A stretch of 64,000 bases of DNA from Phalacrocorax aristotelis (lineage: Eukaryota > Chordata > Aves > Suliformes > Phalacrocoracidae). The translations under genes were made by a program, and so were the position numbers. The notes beneath the pieces were generated by a model. That model was not told the DNA's origin and searched no databases. It saw nothing but the letters and a program-made list of their open reading frames with translations. The DNA is taken from contig NC_134276.1 of the NCBI RefSeq assembly GCF_949628215.1, forward strand, positions 30,940,226 through 31,004,225. Direction: 5' to 3'. This document shows positions 25,301-35,500 of the stretch, in pieces. Each line of letters starts with the position of its first letter. The first letter of the stretch is position 1.

Positions 25301-25895
25301 ACCACTGCAGACATCTGAAACCTTGTAAACCTCCAGAAAAATCATTGCGGACTGCTGATGCTCCAGCAGAATTAGGAAGTGGACAGGAAAACATGCAGCT
25401 GAGGAGGTGACAGCCCTGCAATATGCATCTGGTAGTGTGCTTAATGTATAGATTTCCAGAGAAATAGAGTAGAAAATTTGGAGGGAATTGGCTGAAGCCC
25501 AGTTAACACTCCCAGTGAAATCAGAGGTAACATTCTCATCGGCTTCCCCAAGGACCATTATCGACTAAAGTAAACAGCAGCAGAAAGAGATGATTTGCTT
25601 TCCTTGGGAGTGTGTGTAGGGCTTTAGCAAATTCATTGAAGACATCTCTTTTAACTGTATTGCATATATGTAGTGGATGTATTGGAGAATATTCTTTGTG
25701 GTTTCAGCATAGTATGTCATCTAGTAAGACGGCGTAATAGAGGATTGAACTGTAAGTGTTCCTTCTCTAATCCCTTCTGTTTGGTTCTCTTCTGCAGTTG
25801 ATGACAGTGCCATTCTGGATTGTCAGTTCAGTGAATTTTATCATACACCTCCACCAGGGTTTGAAAAGATCCTCTTTGAGCAGCAAATCTTCTGA
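15988..25895 (+). CDS. SPRYD7: SPRYD7 (C13orf1/CLLD6), SPRY domain-containing protein 7, five coding exons
   Basis: Five exons join in frame: 15988-16093, 17310-17426, 21067-21233, 22868-22970 and 25798-25895. Together they are 591 nt, encoding 196 residues plus TGA, the same length as the human protein. Every intron is GT-AG. The product begins MAASLLCCFSWCRDGG and ends FEKILFEQQIF. The N-terminus is cysteine-rich. Residues about 36-180 form a compact SPRY/B30.2 fold, with YFEFKIQSTGIWGIGVAT, the NDGALYYNNEEKNRL segment and GDVVGITYDHVELNVYLNGK. It is nearly identical to mammalian SPRYD7 through the SPRY domain and differs mainly in the first 15 residues. SPRY domains bind partner proteins, but the partner and exact role of SPRYD7 are not established. 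It is divergently arranged relative to TRIM13, with CpG islands about 8 kb apart. No coding exon is disrupted by the repeats in its introns. Confidence 0.97.
16422..16760 (-). mobile_element. CR1 LINE 3' fragment, antisense in SPRYD7 intron 1
   Basis: The plus strand starts with CATAGAACCACAGAATG and a GTTGGAAGGGGCC block, the reverse complement of the avian CR1 3' end. Further along, the minus strand encodes a remnant of the CR1 ORF2 C-terminus (LFSLVTSDRTRGNG). The copy is 5'-truncated, about 340 bp, and lies 0.3 kb past the first SPRYD7 exon. Confidence 0.92.
17310..17426 (+). CDS. SPRYD7: SPRYD7 coding exon 2
   Basis: A pyrimidine tract and TTGCAG precede the exon. It encodes GTDVVIVKNGRRICGTGG to FEFKIQST, the start of the SPRY fold, and ends ACAG/GTTAGT, phase 1. 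Confidence 0.96.
19749..20935 (+). mobile_element. Older solo LTR (avian ERVL-like), interrupted by a younger LTR
   Basis: The sequence flanking the younger LTR on both sides reads as one diverged LTR of the same general family. The left part (about 19749-20057) has TCATAGCAGC, TGATAACACACTCATGTTTTAGC, TTGCTGAGCAGTG and CATAATGTCATGCTCAGCAA blocks. The right part (about 20668-20935) has AACCACAAGTTTTCTTGG, TTTTACTCTTCC, CCATCCCACTGG and AAGTGAGTGAGTGGCTGGGTGG. Removing the inserted element restores the expected order. It is a non-coding endogenous retroviral relic, with no internal retroviral genes beside it. The outer boundaries are approximate. Confidence 0.75.
20058..20662 (+). mobile_element. 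Younger solo LTR (avian ERVL-like) with 5-bp target site duplication
   Basis: The element begins TGTCATGGTTTTAGCTGGG and ends CTGAACCTCGACA, so it has TG...CA termini. It is flanked by GGAGG on both sides (20053-20057 and 20663-20667), a 5-bp target site duplication. It contains a (TTA)n(TCA)n tract near 20454-20492, TTATCTCAACCCACAAG and the GGAGTGAGCGGCTGCGTGG module typical of bird LTRs. No gag, pol or env sequence adjoins it, so it is a solo LTR left by recombination. It is inserted in an older LTR within SPRYD7 intron 2, in gene-sense orientation. A near-identical copy lies at 39629. Confidence 0.88.
21067..21233 (+). CDS. SPRYD7: SPRYD7 coding exon 3
   Basis: The acceptor is ATTTTAG. 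The exon encodes IWGIGVATQKANLNQIPLG through LPQEGDVV, the SPRY core, and ends GTGGTG/GTGAGT in phase 0. An ORF runs past the donor into intron 3, but family homology stops at the donor. Confidence 0.96.
22868..22970 (+). CDS. SPRYD7: SPRYD7 coding exon 4
   Basis: The acceptor is TTTGCAG. The exon encodes GITYDHVELNVYLNGK and CPASGIRGTVYPVVY and ends CTATG/GTAAGT, phase 1. Confidence 0.96.
25798..25895 (+). CDS. SPRYD7: SPRYD7 coding exon 5 with stop
   Basis: The acceptor is TCTGCAG. The exon encodes VDDSAILDCQFSEFYHTPPP and the C-terminus FEKILFEQQIF, ending with TGA at 25893-25895. Confidence 0.96.
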
Positions 25896-26188
25896 ATGTC
25901 TTCATACCGAAAATCTGCACCCTGCACTGTAACAAAAGCTTTGTCATCTTAACTAAAGCTTCACTTTACTTTTAGGAAACATATCTGTATTTTTAGTAAG
26001 TACTTGTGACTGTTGTTGGCAGAATTAATATGTTAACTGCAACACCAGGCAACTGTGTTGCAATACAAGATTTCTGGCAATGTTTTGTGGTTGAAAACGA
26101 GTGTTTCGGGGCACAGTTCTTCTTTGTACTTGATGCGTAAGGAGACTTAAAGGATATTGTTGACATCAGTATTATATTCAGTATTTTG

Positions 26189-26194
26189 AATAAA
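26189..26194 (+). terminator. Candidate SPRYD7 polyadenylation signal
   Basis: A canonical AATAAA lies about 295 bp after the SPRYD7 stop codon. The 3' UTR may extend further, since mammalian transcripts can be longer, but this is the first canonical signal after the stop. Confidence 0.5.
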
Positions 26195-26199
26195 CTGGA

Positions 26200-27291
26200 G
26201 CTCTGTAAAGCAAATAGTTCTTATGCATATGATAGCTGTGGAGATGGAAAGCTCTCATTTTTTTTTCCCAACTTTTTTTACCACAGAAGTTATGTACTTT
26301 GTTTAAAGGAAGCACTGTGTTTCTACTCTGTGATTTGGAGTTGCGGCGCCCCAGTTGTGCACAATGACTAATAATACGATGGCATGACTAGCAGCTAGGT
26401 ACTTTTTTTTCCCCAAGGTGTAATTTAATCCATTCCCTCAATATTAGACCAGCAAATATAACTTATCTATTTGCTGGTATTGTGACAAATATAGGACACT
26501 TTCTAGTAATACTGTCTTGTTGAACCTTGAATAGCAAACCTGAACACTACCTGTGTTTTTGAGGACCACCATCCTGTGTTACTCTGGTAGGAGAGGAAGT
26601 ACAGATTGCTCAGCTTGGGTAGACAAAGGACCAAGTGAAGGGTGTGAGATGTTATGGTGAAGCCTTACATCTAAACTGTAAATTAGATTATTCTTTTATG
26701 GAATAGCATATTTAATTTCTTTGTGAATCATTTATAAATGATTAATGGCAAAGACATTGTTCTAAAATGTGATGCCCTTGAATATAAATTGTGAGATGCT
26801 TTTTTCCCCTGTTGTATTTAATATACTTCCTAGAAGAGTTTTTACTGTAAAGAAAATCTTCTTACTGGATGTCTGGTTTTTTGTTTTGGCTCTTCCTGGG
26901 TTAATACATTTGCATAAATGAATGACTTTATTTAAATATTTTTAGAAATTACTTGATTCTGAAATTTTCAAATACAAACAGCTTTCTCAAAGCCTTCCAC
27001 CTGATCATTTTCTGCATCTCTCTTCATTCTGAGTGGCCGTGTTTTCCTTCCTTTTAGCCTTGCTATCCCGTGACAGTGTTGGGTAGAACATTTCATCCTG
27101 AAAGGAATGATGCCCTTGTCAGCATTATGGTATAAAGCTCGGGAGATTAGAGTGCAGTTTTATTGTCTCCCCTTGAAATCTGCTCTGCTTTGCAGTGGTC
27201 AGGTACATAATCCAAGTTAAATGAAACATTCCCATGTTTCAGTTTCCCCAGTAGATGTGGGAGCAGCTGTCCCTGCTGGGGCAGAGGCGCC
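26200..27291. other. Downstream flank of SPRYD7, no gene seen
   Basis: AT-rich sequence with stops in all frames, possibly including distal 3' UTR of SPRYD7. No repeat family was recognised until the LTR that begins at 27292. Confidence 0.5.
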
Positions 27292-28141
27292 TGTGATGGG
27301 TTGACCCTGGCAGGATGCCGGGTATCCCCCAAAGCTGCTCTGTCACTCCCCTCCTCAGCTGGGCAGGGGAGAGAAAATATATCTAAGGGCTCATGGGTTG
27401 AGATAAGGACAGGGAGAGATCACTCAGCAATTGCCATCACAGATAAAACAGACTCAGTCTGGGAAAATTAATCTATTGCCAATCAAATCAGAGTAGGGTA
27501 ATGAGAAATACAACCAAATCCTAAAAACACCTTCCCCCCACCCCTTCCTTCTTCCCAGGCTCAACTTCACTCCCGAATTTCTTTTCCTCCTCCCACTGAC
27601 TGGTGCAGGGGGATGGGGAATGGGGGTTGAGGTCAGTCCATCACATATTGTCTCTGCCGCTCCTTCCTCCTCAGGGGAAGGACTCCTCACACTCTTTCCC
27701 TGGTCTGGCATGGGGTCCCTCCCACAGGAGACAGTCCTCCACGAGCTTCTCCTCCACAGGCTGCAGGTGGGTATTTGCTCCACCATTAACCTCCATGAGC
27801 TGCAGGGGGACAGCCTGCCTCTCCAGGGTCTTTATTATGGGCTGCAGGGGAATCCTGCTCTGGTGCCTGGAGCACCTCCTCCCCCTCCTCCTTCACTGAC
27901 CTTGGTGTCTGCAGAGTGGTTTCTTTCACATATTCTCACTCCTCTCCTCTGGCTGCTGTTGCCCAGCAGTTCTTAACCCCTTCTTAAATATGTTATCCCA
28001 GAGGCACTACCACTGTTACTGAGTGGCTTGGCATTGGCCAGCAGCAGGTCCATCTGGCTCTGTCAGACATAGGGGAAGCTCCTAGCAGCTTCCCACAGAA
28101 GCCACCCTGCTGCCAAAACCTTCCTGTGCAAACCCAGTACA
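27292..28141 (-). mobile_element. Solo LTR (avian ERV), shorter copy of the 53.9-kb LTR
   Basis: The plus strand starts TGTGATGGGTTGACCCTGG and ends with AAACCCAGTACA. It aligns through nearly its whole length with 53900-54983, with few substitutions. The minus strand carries the TTATCTCAACCCATGAG module and a CTCTCCCC...GGGAGTGA block like the 3' ends of the other LTRs here, so the LTR reads on the minus strand. It is about 850 bp. It lacks most of the internal repeat units of the other copy but has one extra unit near 27800-27845. No matching target site duplication is evident. The short plus-strand frames inside (27603-27976) are not genes. Confidence 0.85.
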
Positions 28142-28179
28142 CCTGGCCACAAAGACTGTTTCAGATGGCTGATACAGCC

Positions 28180-31035
28180 CTCTAAGTCCCAGGTTGCAGG
28201 GAGTGTGTGGGATGTCTCTCTGAGGCCGGCAGAGATGGCCCTCTGTCCTTAGAGGGCATGCTGCCTTGGAGGAGCTGTGCTGTCAGATGGAAGAGTTGCA
28301 GGAGGAAGTGAGCAGGCTGCACCACATCAGAGCAGAAGAAAGGGAAATAGGCAGGGTGTTCTCTGAAACTTAACAGCTCTTAAGCGAAGAAACTGGTCCA
28401 GCTAACCCATGCAAGACTTACAAGGAATAAACGGTGAGTCATCATAATGGGTGACCCTGCTGCAGAGGACAGAGGCACCCATCTGTTAAGCCAATCAATC
28501 ATCTCAAGAGGTTTGCTGCCTTTTGGGGGCCACGATCTGGGATGCTGGGGAAGAGCTACTGAAGTTTGACCCTCCATCTAAAACCTTCTGCTGGAAACCT
28601 GGACAGTATCAAAAGTGACTACAGAGCTCTGGGGGTGGTCATCACAGGCATGGGGGCCCAGGCAGTGATCTCAAACCTGCTGGTGAGGGGAAAGGAAGTG
28701 AGGAGGAGGGCACCAATAGGGCAAGTCAATAATTACCTGCAGAACTGGTGATGGCAACAGGATTTTTGGTTCTATGACTGTGGACCCTGTTTGGAGATCA
28801 GCATCTGTTTGGGAGAGGTGGGATCCACCTCGCTACGTGGGGCAAAGCTATTTTTGCCAATAGGATGGCTGACCTTGTTAGGAGAGCTTTAAACCAATAA
28901 TGTCAGAGGAGGGAGAGAGTGACGGAGTAATGGACAGGTTTGCTGAGCAAAGTGGTGGTGTGATGGGAAGGGATCACAAAATCAACAAAATGGGTTTTTA
29001 AGCCGTGTCACCACCTCCAGCACTTGCATGTAAGCAAGGAAGTGCCTACAAGGCACCATTACAGAGAAATCCCCAAACCCTTTCTGGGAAGTCAACATGC
29101 TGGGGTGTCTCTGTGAAGTGTCTGTACACTAACACGCTCAGAACTGGGAATAAACGCGATGGGTTAGAGATCTGTGTGCAGTTGCAGGGCTACAGTCTTA
29201 CTGGGAATGGAATCTGACTAGGGATGTCAAAGACTACACAAAGGACTTCTTTAAGTACGTAGAAGACAAAAGGAAGGCTAGAGAAAATGTATGCCGATTG
29301 ATCAATGAGGTGGGAGACCCAGTGACACAGGCCATTGGAAAGGATGAGGTACTGAACACCTTCTTTGCCTCAGTCTTTACTAGCAAGATGAGCCTTCAGG
29401 AATCCCAGAGACCAGGGGGAAAGGTTAGAGCAAGGAAGATGTACCCTTGGTGGAAGAGGATCAGGTCAGGGAATACTTAAGCAAACTGAACATCCCTAAG
29501 TCCGTGGGCACTGATGGGATGCACCTACAAGTGCTGAGAGAGCTGGCTGATGTCAATGTGAGGTCACTCGATAATCTTTGATCAATCATGGTGATTGGGA
29601 GAAGTGCCTGAAGACTGGAGGAAGGTAAATGTCACTCCTATTTTCAAGAAGGGCAAGAAGGAGGACCCAGGGACCTACAGGCCAGTCTCTGAGAAGGTAA
29701 TGTAGCAGCTAATCCTGGAAACCATTTCTGGGCACATTAAGGAAAAGAAATTAATCAGTAGCAGTCAGCATGACTTCATCAAGGGGAAGTCATGCTTGAC
29801 TGACTTGATAAACTTCCATGGTGAAATGACTAGCCTGGTAGATGAGGGGAGAGCAGTGGCTATTGTGTACCTTGACTTCATTAAGACCTTTGATACTGTC
29901 TCCCATAAGATCCTTATAGACAAACTGTTATGTATGGCCTGGATAAGCAGACAGTGGGGTGGACTGAAAACTGGCTGAATGGCTGGGCCTACAGGGTGGT
30001 GATCAGCGGCACAAAGTCTAGTTGGAGGCCAGTAACTAGCAGTGTACCCCAGGGGTCAATACTGGGTCCAGTCCTGTTTAACATCTTCATTAATTACTTG
30101 GATGATGGGGCAGAGTGTATCCTCAGCAAGTTTGCAGATGATACAGAACTGGGAGGAGTGGCTGATACACCAGAGGGTTGTGCTGCCATCCAGAGGGACC
30201 AAAACAAGCCGGAGAAATGAGCTGACCATCGTGAACCTCGTCACATCACAGGAACCTCGTGAAGTTCAACAAAGAGAAGTGCAAAGTCCTGCGTCTGGGG
30301 AGAAACAACCCCAGGCACCCGCATACGCTGGGGGCTGTCCAGCTGGAAAGCAGCTTGGCAGAAAAGGACCTGAGGGTCCTGGTGGGCACCAAGTTGACCA
30401 TGAGCCAGCAATGTGCCCTTGCTGCAAAGAAGGCAAATGATATCCTGGGCTGCATTAGACAAAGTATTGCCAGGAGGTCAAAGGAGATGATCCTTCCCCT
30501 CTGCTCAGCACTGGTGAGGCCACGCCTGGAGTGCTGTGTCCAGTGCTGGGCTCCTTTGTACAAGAGAGACATGGACATACTGGAGAGAGTCTGAAGAAGG
30601 GCCACAAAGATGATTAAGGGACTGGAGCATCTCTCCTGTGAGAAAAGGCTGGGAGAGCTGGGACTGTCTAGCCTAGAGAAGAGAAGGCTCAGGGGGATCT
30701 GATCAAGGTATACAGATACCTGAAGGGAGGGTGCAAAGAATACAGAGCCAGGCTCTTTTCAATGGTGCCCAGTGACAGGATGAGAGGCAATGGGAACAAA
30801 CTGAAACACAGGAAGTTCCCTCTGAACATCAGGAAATACTTTTTACTGTGAGGGTGATCGAGCACTGGGACAGGTTGCCCACACTGGTTATGGAGTCTCC
30901 CTCATTGGAGGTATTCAAAACTCATCTGGACATAGTCCTGGGCAACTGGCTCTAGGTGGCCATGCTTGAGCAGGGCGGCTCAACCAGATGACCTTCGGAG
31001 GGCCGGTCCAGCTTCAACCATTATGTGATTCTTCC
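28180..31035 (+). mobile_element. CR1 LINE copy with ORF1 remnant, deleted endonuclease and decayed reverse transcriptase
   Basis: The element reads left to right. At about 28265-28375 it has an ORF1 coiled-coil segment (LQEEVSRLHHIRAEERE) that then hits a stop. At about 28600-28900 it has the ORF1 esterase-type C-terminal segment, with GAQAVISNLL, a GIHL box at about 28820-28831 and a stop at 28898-28900. At about 29118-29210 it has the ORF2 start (KCLYTNTLRTGNK). Near 29205-29215 the sequence jumps directly to the region before the reverse transcriptase (TRDVKDYTKDFFKYV), so the endonuclease is missing. RT motifs follow ([33 protein letters not shown] and the FADD box at 30131-30142), then the ORF2 C-terminus. 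The 3' end near 31035 lacks a clean ATTCTATG tail. Several stops and frameshifts are present, so it is not active. Confidence 0.9.
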
Positions 31036-31924
31036 TTGAGGTGATGTTGCTATACTAGTTGACACAGACCATAATGTTTCTGTAATCAAGTTTTCAGTCC
31101 TTTTTCCCTTTGATATCTTTCAACAATACCTTCAACAGTGGTTCTTTGCCATGAAAGACTACTGAGATGGAAGTACTTCTTGAGGAATTATATTTCTCAT
31201 GTTCCTGGGGAAAGGAAGAAGTATTTAAAGAAATTGTTCTCACTTCATCTAACTGCATCCAGCAAACAACTTTTTTTGAAGTCTGCTGTGTTTAAGAATA
31301 TTTAACAGTAAAAACTGCTACCTTGAGCTTGACGTAAACTTGCTTTAAAATACGGAGAAGGCTGTCGTCTTCAAAGCTGGTGTTAGAAATAGAATATATT
31401 TTGGTAAACATCAAATATTCAAAATAGCTGCTAATTCACCAAAATGATGAAAAGAGCCTGCTCTTATAGCTCAGAGTTGCTCATTTCTCACCTTAAACAG
31501 AACAAAATACATTTGTAATACCACACAATGTAACTGCACCTCTTGTGATAAAAATCAGAAACCTTGTTCTGTAACTGGTGACACAGGGAAACTGTATAAA
31601 ATAAGGGGTGTGTGTGTGTGAATAAATGATTATTGCTATCTAAATGGAAAGAGAGCACAGTTTTCACCTGAAAATAAGTTTTGCAGTGATAGTTTATAAG
31701 AGAAGCAAAGGTACAGTTAACTCCATTGCACAGATAAGAAGATGGACCACAGAAAAAGAAGGTGAATTAACCTGTGTTTCAGCATGATATTTCAGCATCT
31801 GGCAATAAACCCAGATGTTTTCCCATATGTGTTCCCAGTCCCAACTTTGCCTAGAGAAATGAGATGTAATTCCTGTTTCTAAAAGTTGCACTAGAAAGTA
31901 ATTTTCAGTTAAGATTGAGCAGTT

Positions 31925-32548
31925 TAGAAGGCCAACTGTATCCTGGGCTGCATCAAGAGAAGTGTGGCCAGCAGGTCAAGGGAGGGGATTCTGCCCCTCT
32001 ACTCTGCTCTCATGAGGCCCCACCCGAAGCACTGCATCCAGCTCTGAAGCCCTCAGCACAGGAGAGACATGCACCTGTTGGAGCGGGTCCAGAGGAGGGC
32101 CACAAAAATGATCAGAGGGTGGGAGCACCTCTCCTATGGGGAAAGGCTGAGAGAGCTGGGGTTGTTCAGCCTGGAGAAGAGAAGGCTGTGGGGAGACCTT
32201 ATTGCAGCCTTTCAGTACTTACTTAAAGGAGGACTATAAGAAGGATGGGGTCCATTTTTTTAGCAATGCCTGTTGTGACAGGACATTGGTTTTAAACTAA
32301 AGGAGAGTAGATTTAGATGGGATTTAAGGAAGAAGTGTTTTACAATGAGGGTGATGAGACACTGGCACAAGTTGCCCAGAGAGGTGGTAGATGCCCCATC
32401 CCTGGAAACGTTCAAGGTCAGTTTGGATGGGGGCTCTGAGCAACCTGATCTAGCTGAAGATGTCCCTGCTCACTGCAGGGGGGTTGGACTAGATGACCTC
32501 TAAAGGTCCCTTCCAACCCAAACTATTCTGTGATTCTATGATTCTATG
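31925..32548 (+). mobile_element. CR1 LINE 3' fragment with intact tail
   Basis: This 5'-truncated CR1 starts within the ORF2 C-terminal region ([16 protein letters not shown]-like) and runs to a canonical 3' end. That end has GGTCCCTTCCAACCCAAAC followed by ATTCTGTGATTCTATGATTCTATGA. Frameshifts and a stop occur after about 100 codons. It lies 0.9 kb downstream of the longer CR1 in the same orientation but has its own tail, so it is a separate insertion. Confidence 0.93.
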
Positions 32549-35500
32549 AAAGATTTACTAGTAGCAAATTCATTTTAGTAAGAATGAATCATGCTTCCCA
32601 GTGAAATGGTTGAGGTATTTCCACTAATTGTTTGTACCCAAATGTTTTTTTAGTCTTTGAATGTTACAACTGGGACACCCCATCTCTCTGAGTGCAAAAC
32701 TCTGTATTGACTAATCCTGTATGTTTTCTGAGCCCTTTTGAGATTATACTGTGGCAGCAAGATACAAAGCCTGAACCAGACTTTATTTGCACATTCACAA
32801 ACTAATAGAACTGACAGGGCACATAATACAGGTTGCACGTAGATCAGTCGAATTATTATTTTTATAATACTGGAACTGTTTATGGTGCTTTGGGGATAAA
32901 TGAAGTCAGGTATTATTATTCCAAGGACCTTAAAATCCTAATTAGATACTATAAAGCTAGAAATATCTGTCAAGAATTGCCTGAAATGGTCCTCTCCCAC
33001 AAAAGAACCATGCTAGGATACAATAACTTAGATGGTCTGCAAAGAGAAACCTGGTGTGCATCGGGTCCCTTAAATCCCATTGAGAGCAGTTCTACTCCCA
33101 GGCCTACAAAGATTGTTCAGGACATGCTATTCAGGTGCAAATGTTCATGCGAATACGGACTTGCATGAGTATTCATGCTGGTTTTCCTTTTTGCAGGCTG
33201 TCTTGGGAATGCACTGCTGTGCGTACAGCTGCGTGCAGAAAAAAAATAGGATCAGGGTCCTAGTAATTGATGTGAATTTCTTGACCTTAGCTGAGTGAGT
33301 TCGTAGATTGTTTTTGCAGTACTCAGTCATTTTTGCTATCAGTTTCTGTTGATGTTGCTTTGTATACTGACAACCGATCAAGCTTGTGGCTGAGATAAGG
33401 TTTCACAAAGTTCCACAAGTGAATCAGTGAAACAGAATTTCATGTGTCTCTCTGAATCCAGGCTTTAAAGCCCAAGGATCCAGCTCCCTCAGCATCCCTT
33501 ATATGTTAAGAGCCAATGTTGCTTTTGGAAATGGGGTTAACTATCACCTGTTGCTGTGGTGAAGGAACCTGCTTACATAAATATGTCCAAAACTAAGCTG
33601 CTAAGGTATTTGCAGGAAGCCCGCAACAGAAGATTTGAAGCAAAGCTCTTGCCAAATTATTCTCTTCACTGTTCGTTCCCTTACCCAGTTCCACAATAAA
33701 GTAATTTTCAGGTTACTGACATCTTGGAATGGATTTCTAGACAAAAGCTCAAGGGGTTAGGGAGAGTTCTCAGATGTACAGTGGCAGAGCTTTTCTCGAG
33801 TGCTTCATGTAAGCTCTCTGTTGGGGTAAATCTTGGTGGCTTGAACGTTGAATTTTTGCAGGTTGAATACTTGCAAGAACAAGCAGTTGGTAGGACCAAT
33901 TCTTTCCTGGCTTGTTCAAGAGCCTTTTTGTTTCCCTTTTATTTTTAATCCATCCAGAAATTTTAGGTTTTAGCTTTTCCTAGCCCCTCTTTAGCCCTGT
34001 GTTGGACCTAAGGAAGCCCACCTGATCTGGCTGCCAAGGTGAGTCAGCAGAGGAACTCTTTATCTCCCCACATGGTCCGAAAGTCTGACACTTTGAGGGA
34101 ATAAGAATAGTTGCCTAGACACTGGAATTTCCTTTGCTGCTGTTGAGAGAGGTGGGCTGGGGATTAAATGAGACTGAAAGAACACTCTCATGGGGAGTCA
34201 TCTGCTAAAATGCCAGAAATTCAGTGTGAAGAGAAGTTGCATAAATAAAACTAATGTCACTTTTCCCTAATTCCAGAACACGTCAAGAAAAAAAATTTTA
34301 TCTTTGTGTATAGGTATTTAGGTTGCATTGTGCCTGCAATCTAATTCAAGTTAATACAGGGAGAGCAAAAATAGAAGCCAAGTCACATCCATGGAAAACT
34401 CTGGCACGTTTAGCAGACAAGACAGTTCCTAGCTTCAAGAAACATGAAGACTTGACTCATATTTCTTGGATGTGCTCATTATATTGGCAAGCAGTACATG
34501 TTAAAATCCCCATTGTTAAGAAATCTAAATTCCCTTTTGCCTTAAATTATCTGTACTCAGCATAAGATGGCTTATGACCTTTTCGTAAGTGAAAAAGTAT
34601 TACACTGAATAATAATTTCAGTAGTTCAGTGAGGATTTTGTGTGGAAAAAGCGCAGCTCTTGGCCAAAGTAAACTCTGGCAAAATCGAGATAAGCTGGTG
34701 GAAGCGGCTTGTTTCATATAAGTTGGTAGCATGCTCCAGGCAAACTCATCTTTTCCCCTATGTAGGATGGAAATAGCACTTCCCGCTTTGGGGGGACACC
34801 AGGAGAACGCATCTATGGAGTACAAGGCAGCCAGGGCCATGTTCAGACTGCTTGTACCCTAACGCCTGTCACAACTCCATCTCTCCATTGTCTGAGGAGT
34901 CACATCTGAGCAGTCTGAATCACTCATGACTAATCTGAATGTAGTAGTTATAACTCCTAAATTAAGCTCCCTGAGTAGGGGGTGTGAACACACCTTCAGA
35001 CATTACAGTAAAGGGAGAGCCATCTAATTATCTTAAGAATCTGTATTTTGCCAGAGATTTCTTTAGGAGAGGATTTGGCTGCTTACAGCTTATTCCTCAC
35101 TTCTCATCTAATTCATCATCTTTTCTTCATCTGCTCTAAAGGCCCGTTTCCCCACTAGTATTAAAACAAGTGATAGGGTAGCCATTTATTTGTCACAAGC
35201 TGGCAACTCCCATATTCTGGGACACTTTCTCTCTCCTTAAAAACCGATGATCAACATAATCCTTTTGGCTAAACCCCCTGTGGGAGACGCATGTCATGCA
35301 GCAAAAGAGCTCTGCTGATGCTGCTTGAATCATTTCCTCAAACAGAGTGAGCAGTAGTGACAGATGGCCTTTTTTCCAGTGTAACTCCATGTATTGTTGA
35401 AGCTTTTCCTTGCAGACCCATGCTGGTTGGGGTAAGGAAGCAAACGAAGCTCCCTGGAGGCTTCTCAGCAACATTGGCACATTGAAAGTTGGGGCTCCAG

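Noticed and set aside
29796-30594. Reverse transcriptase-like frames considered as a host gene
   Set aside because: They are decayed CR1 ORF2 with stops and frameshifts, in the order of a LINE and with CR1 3' sequence following.
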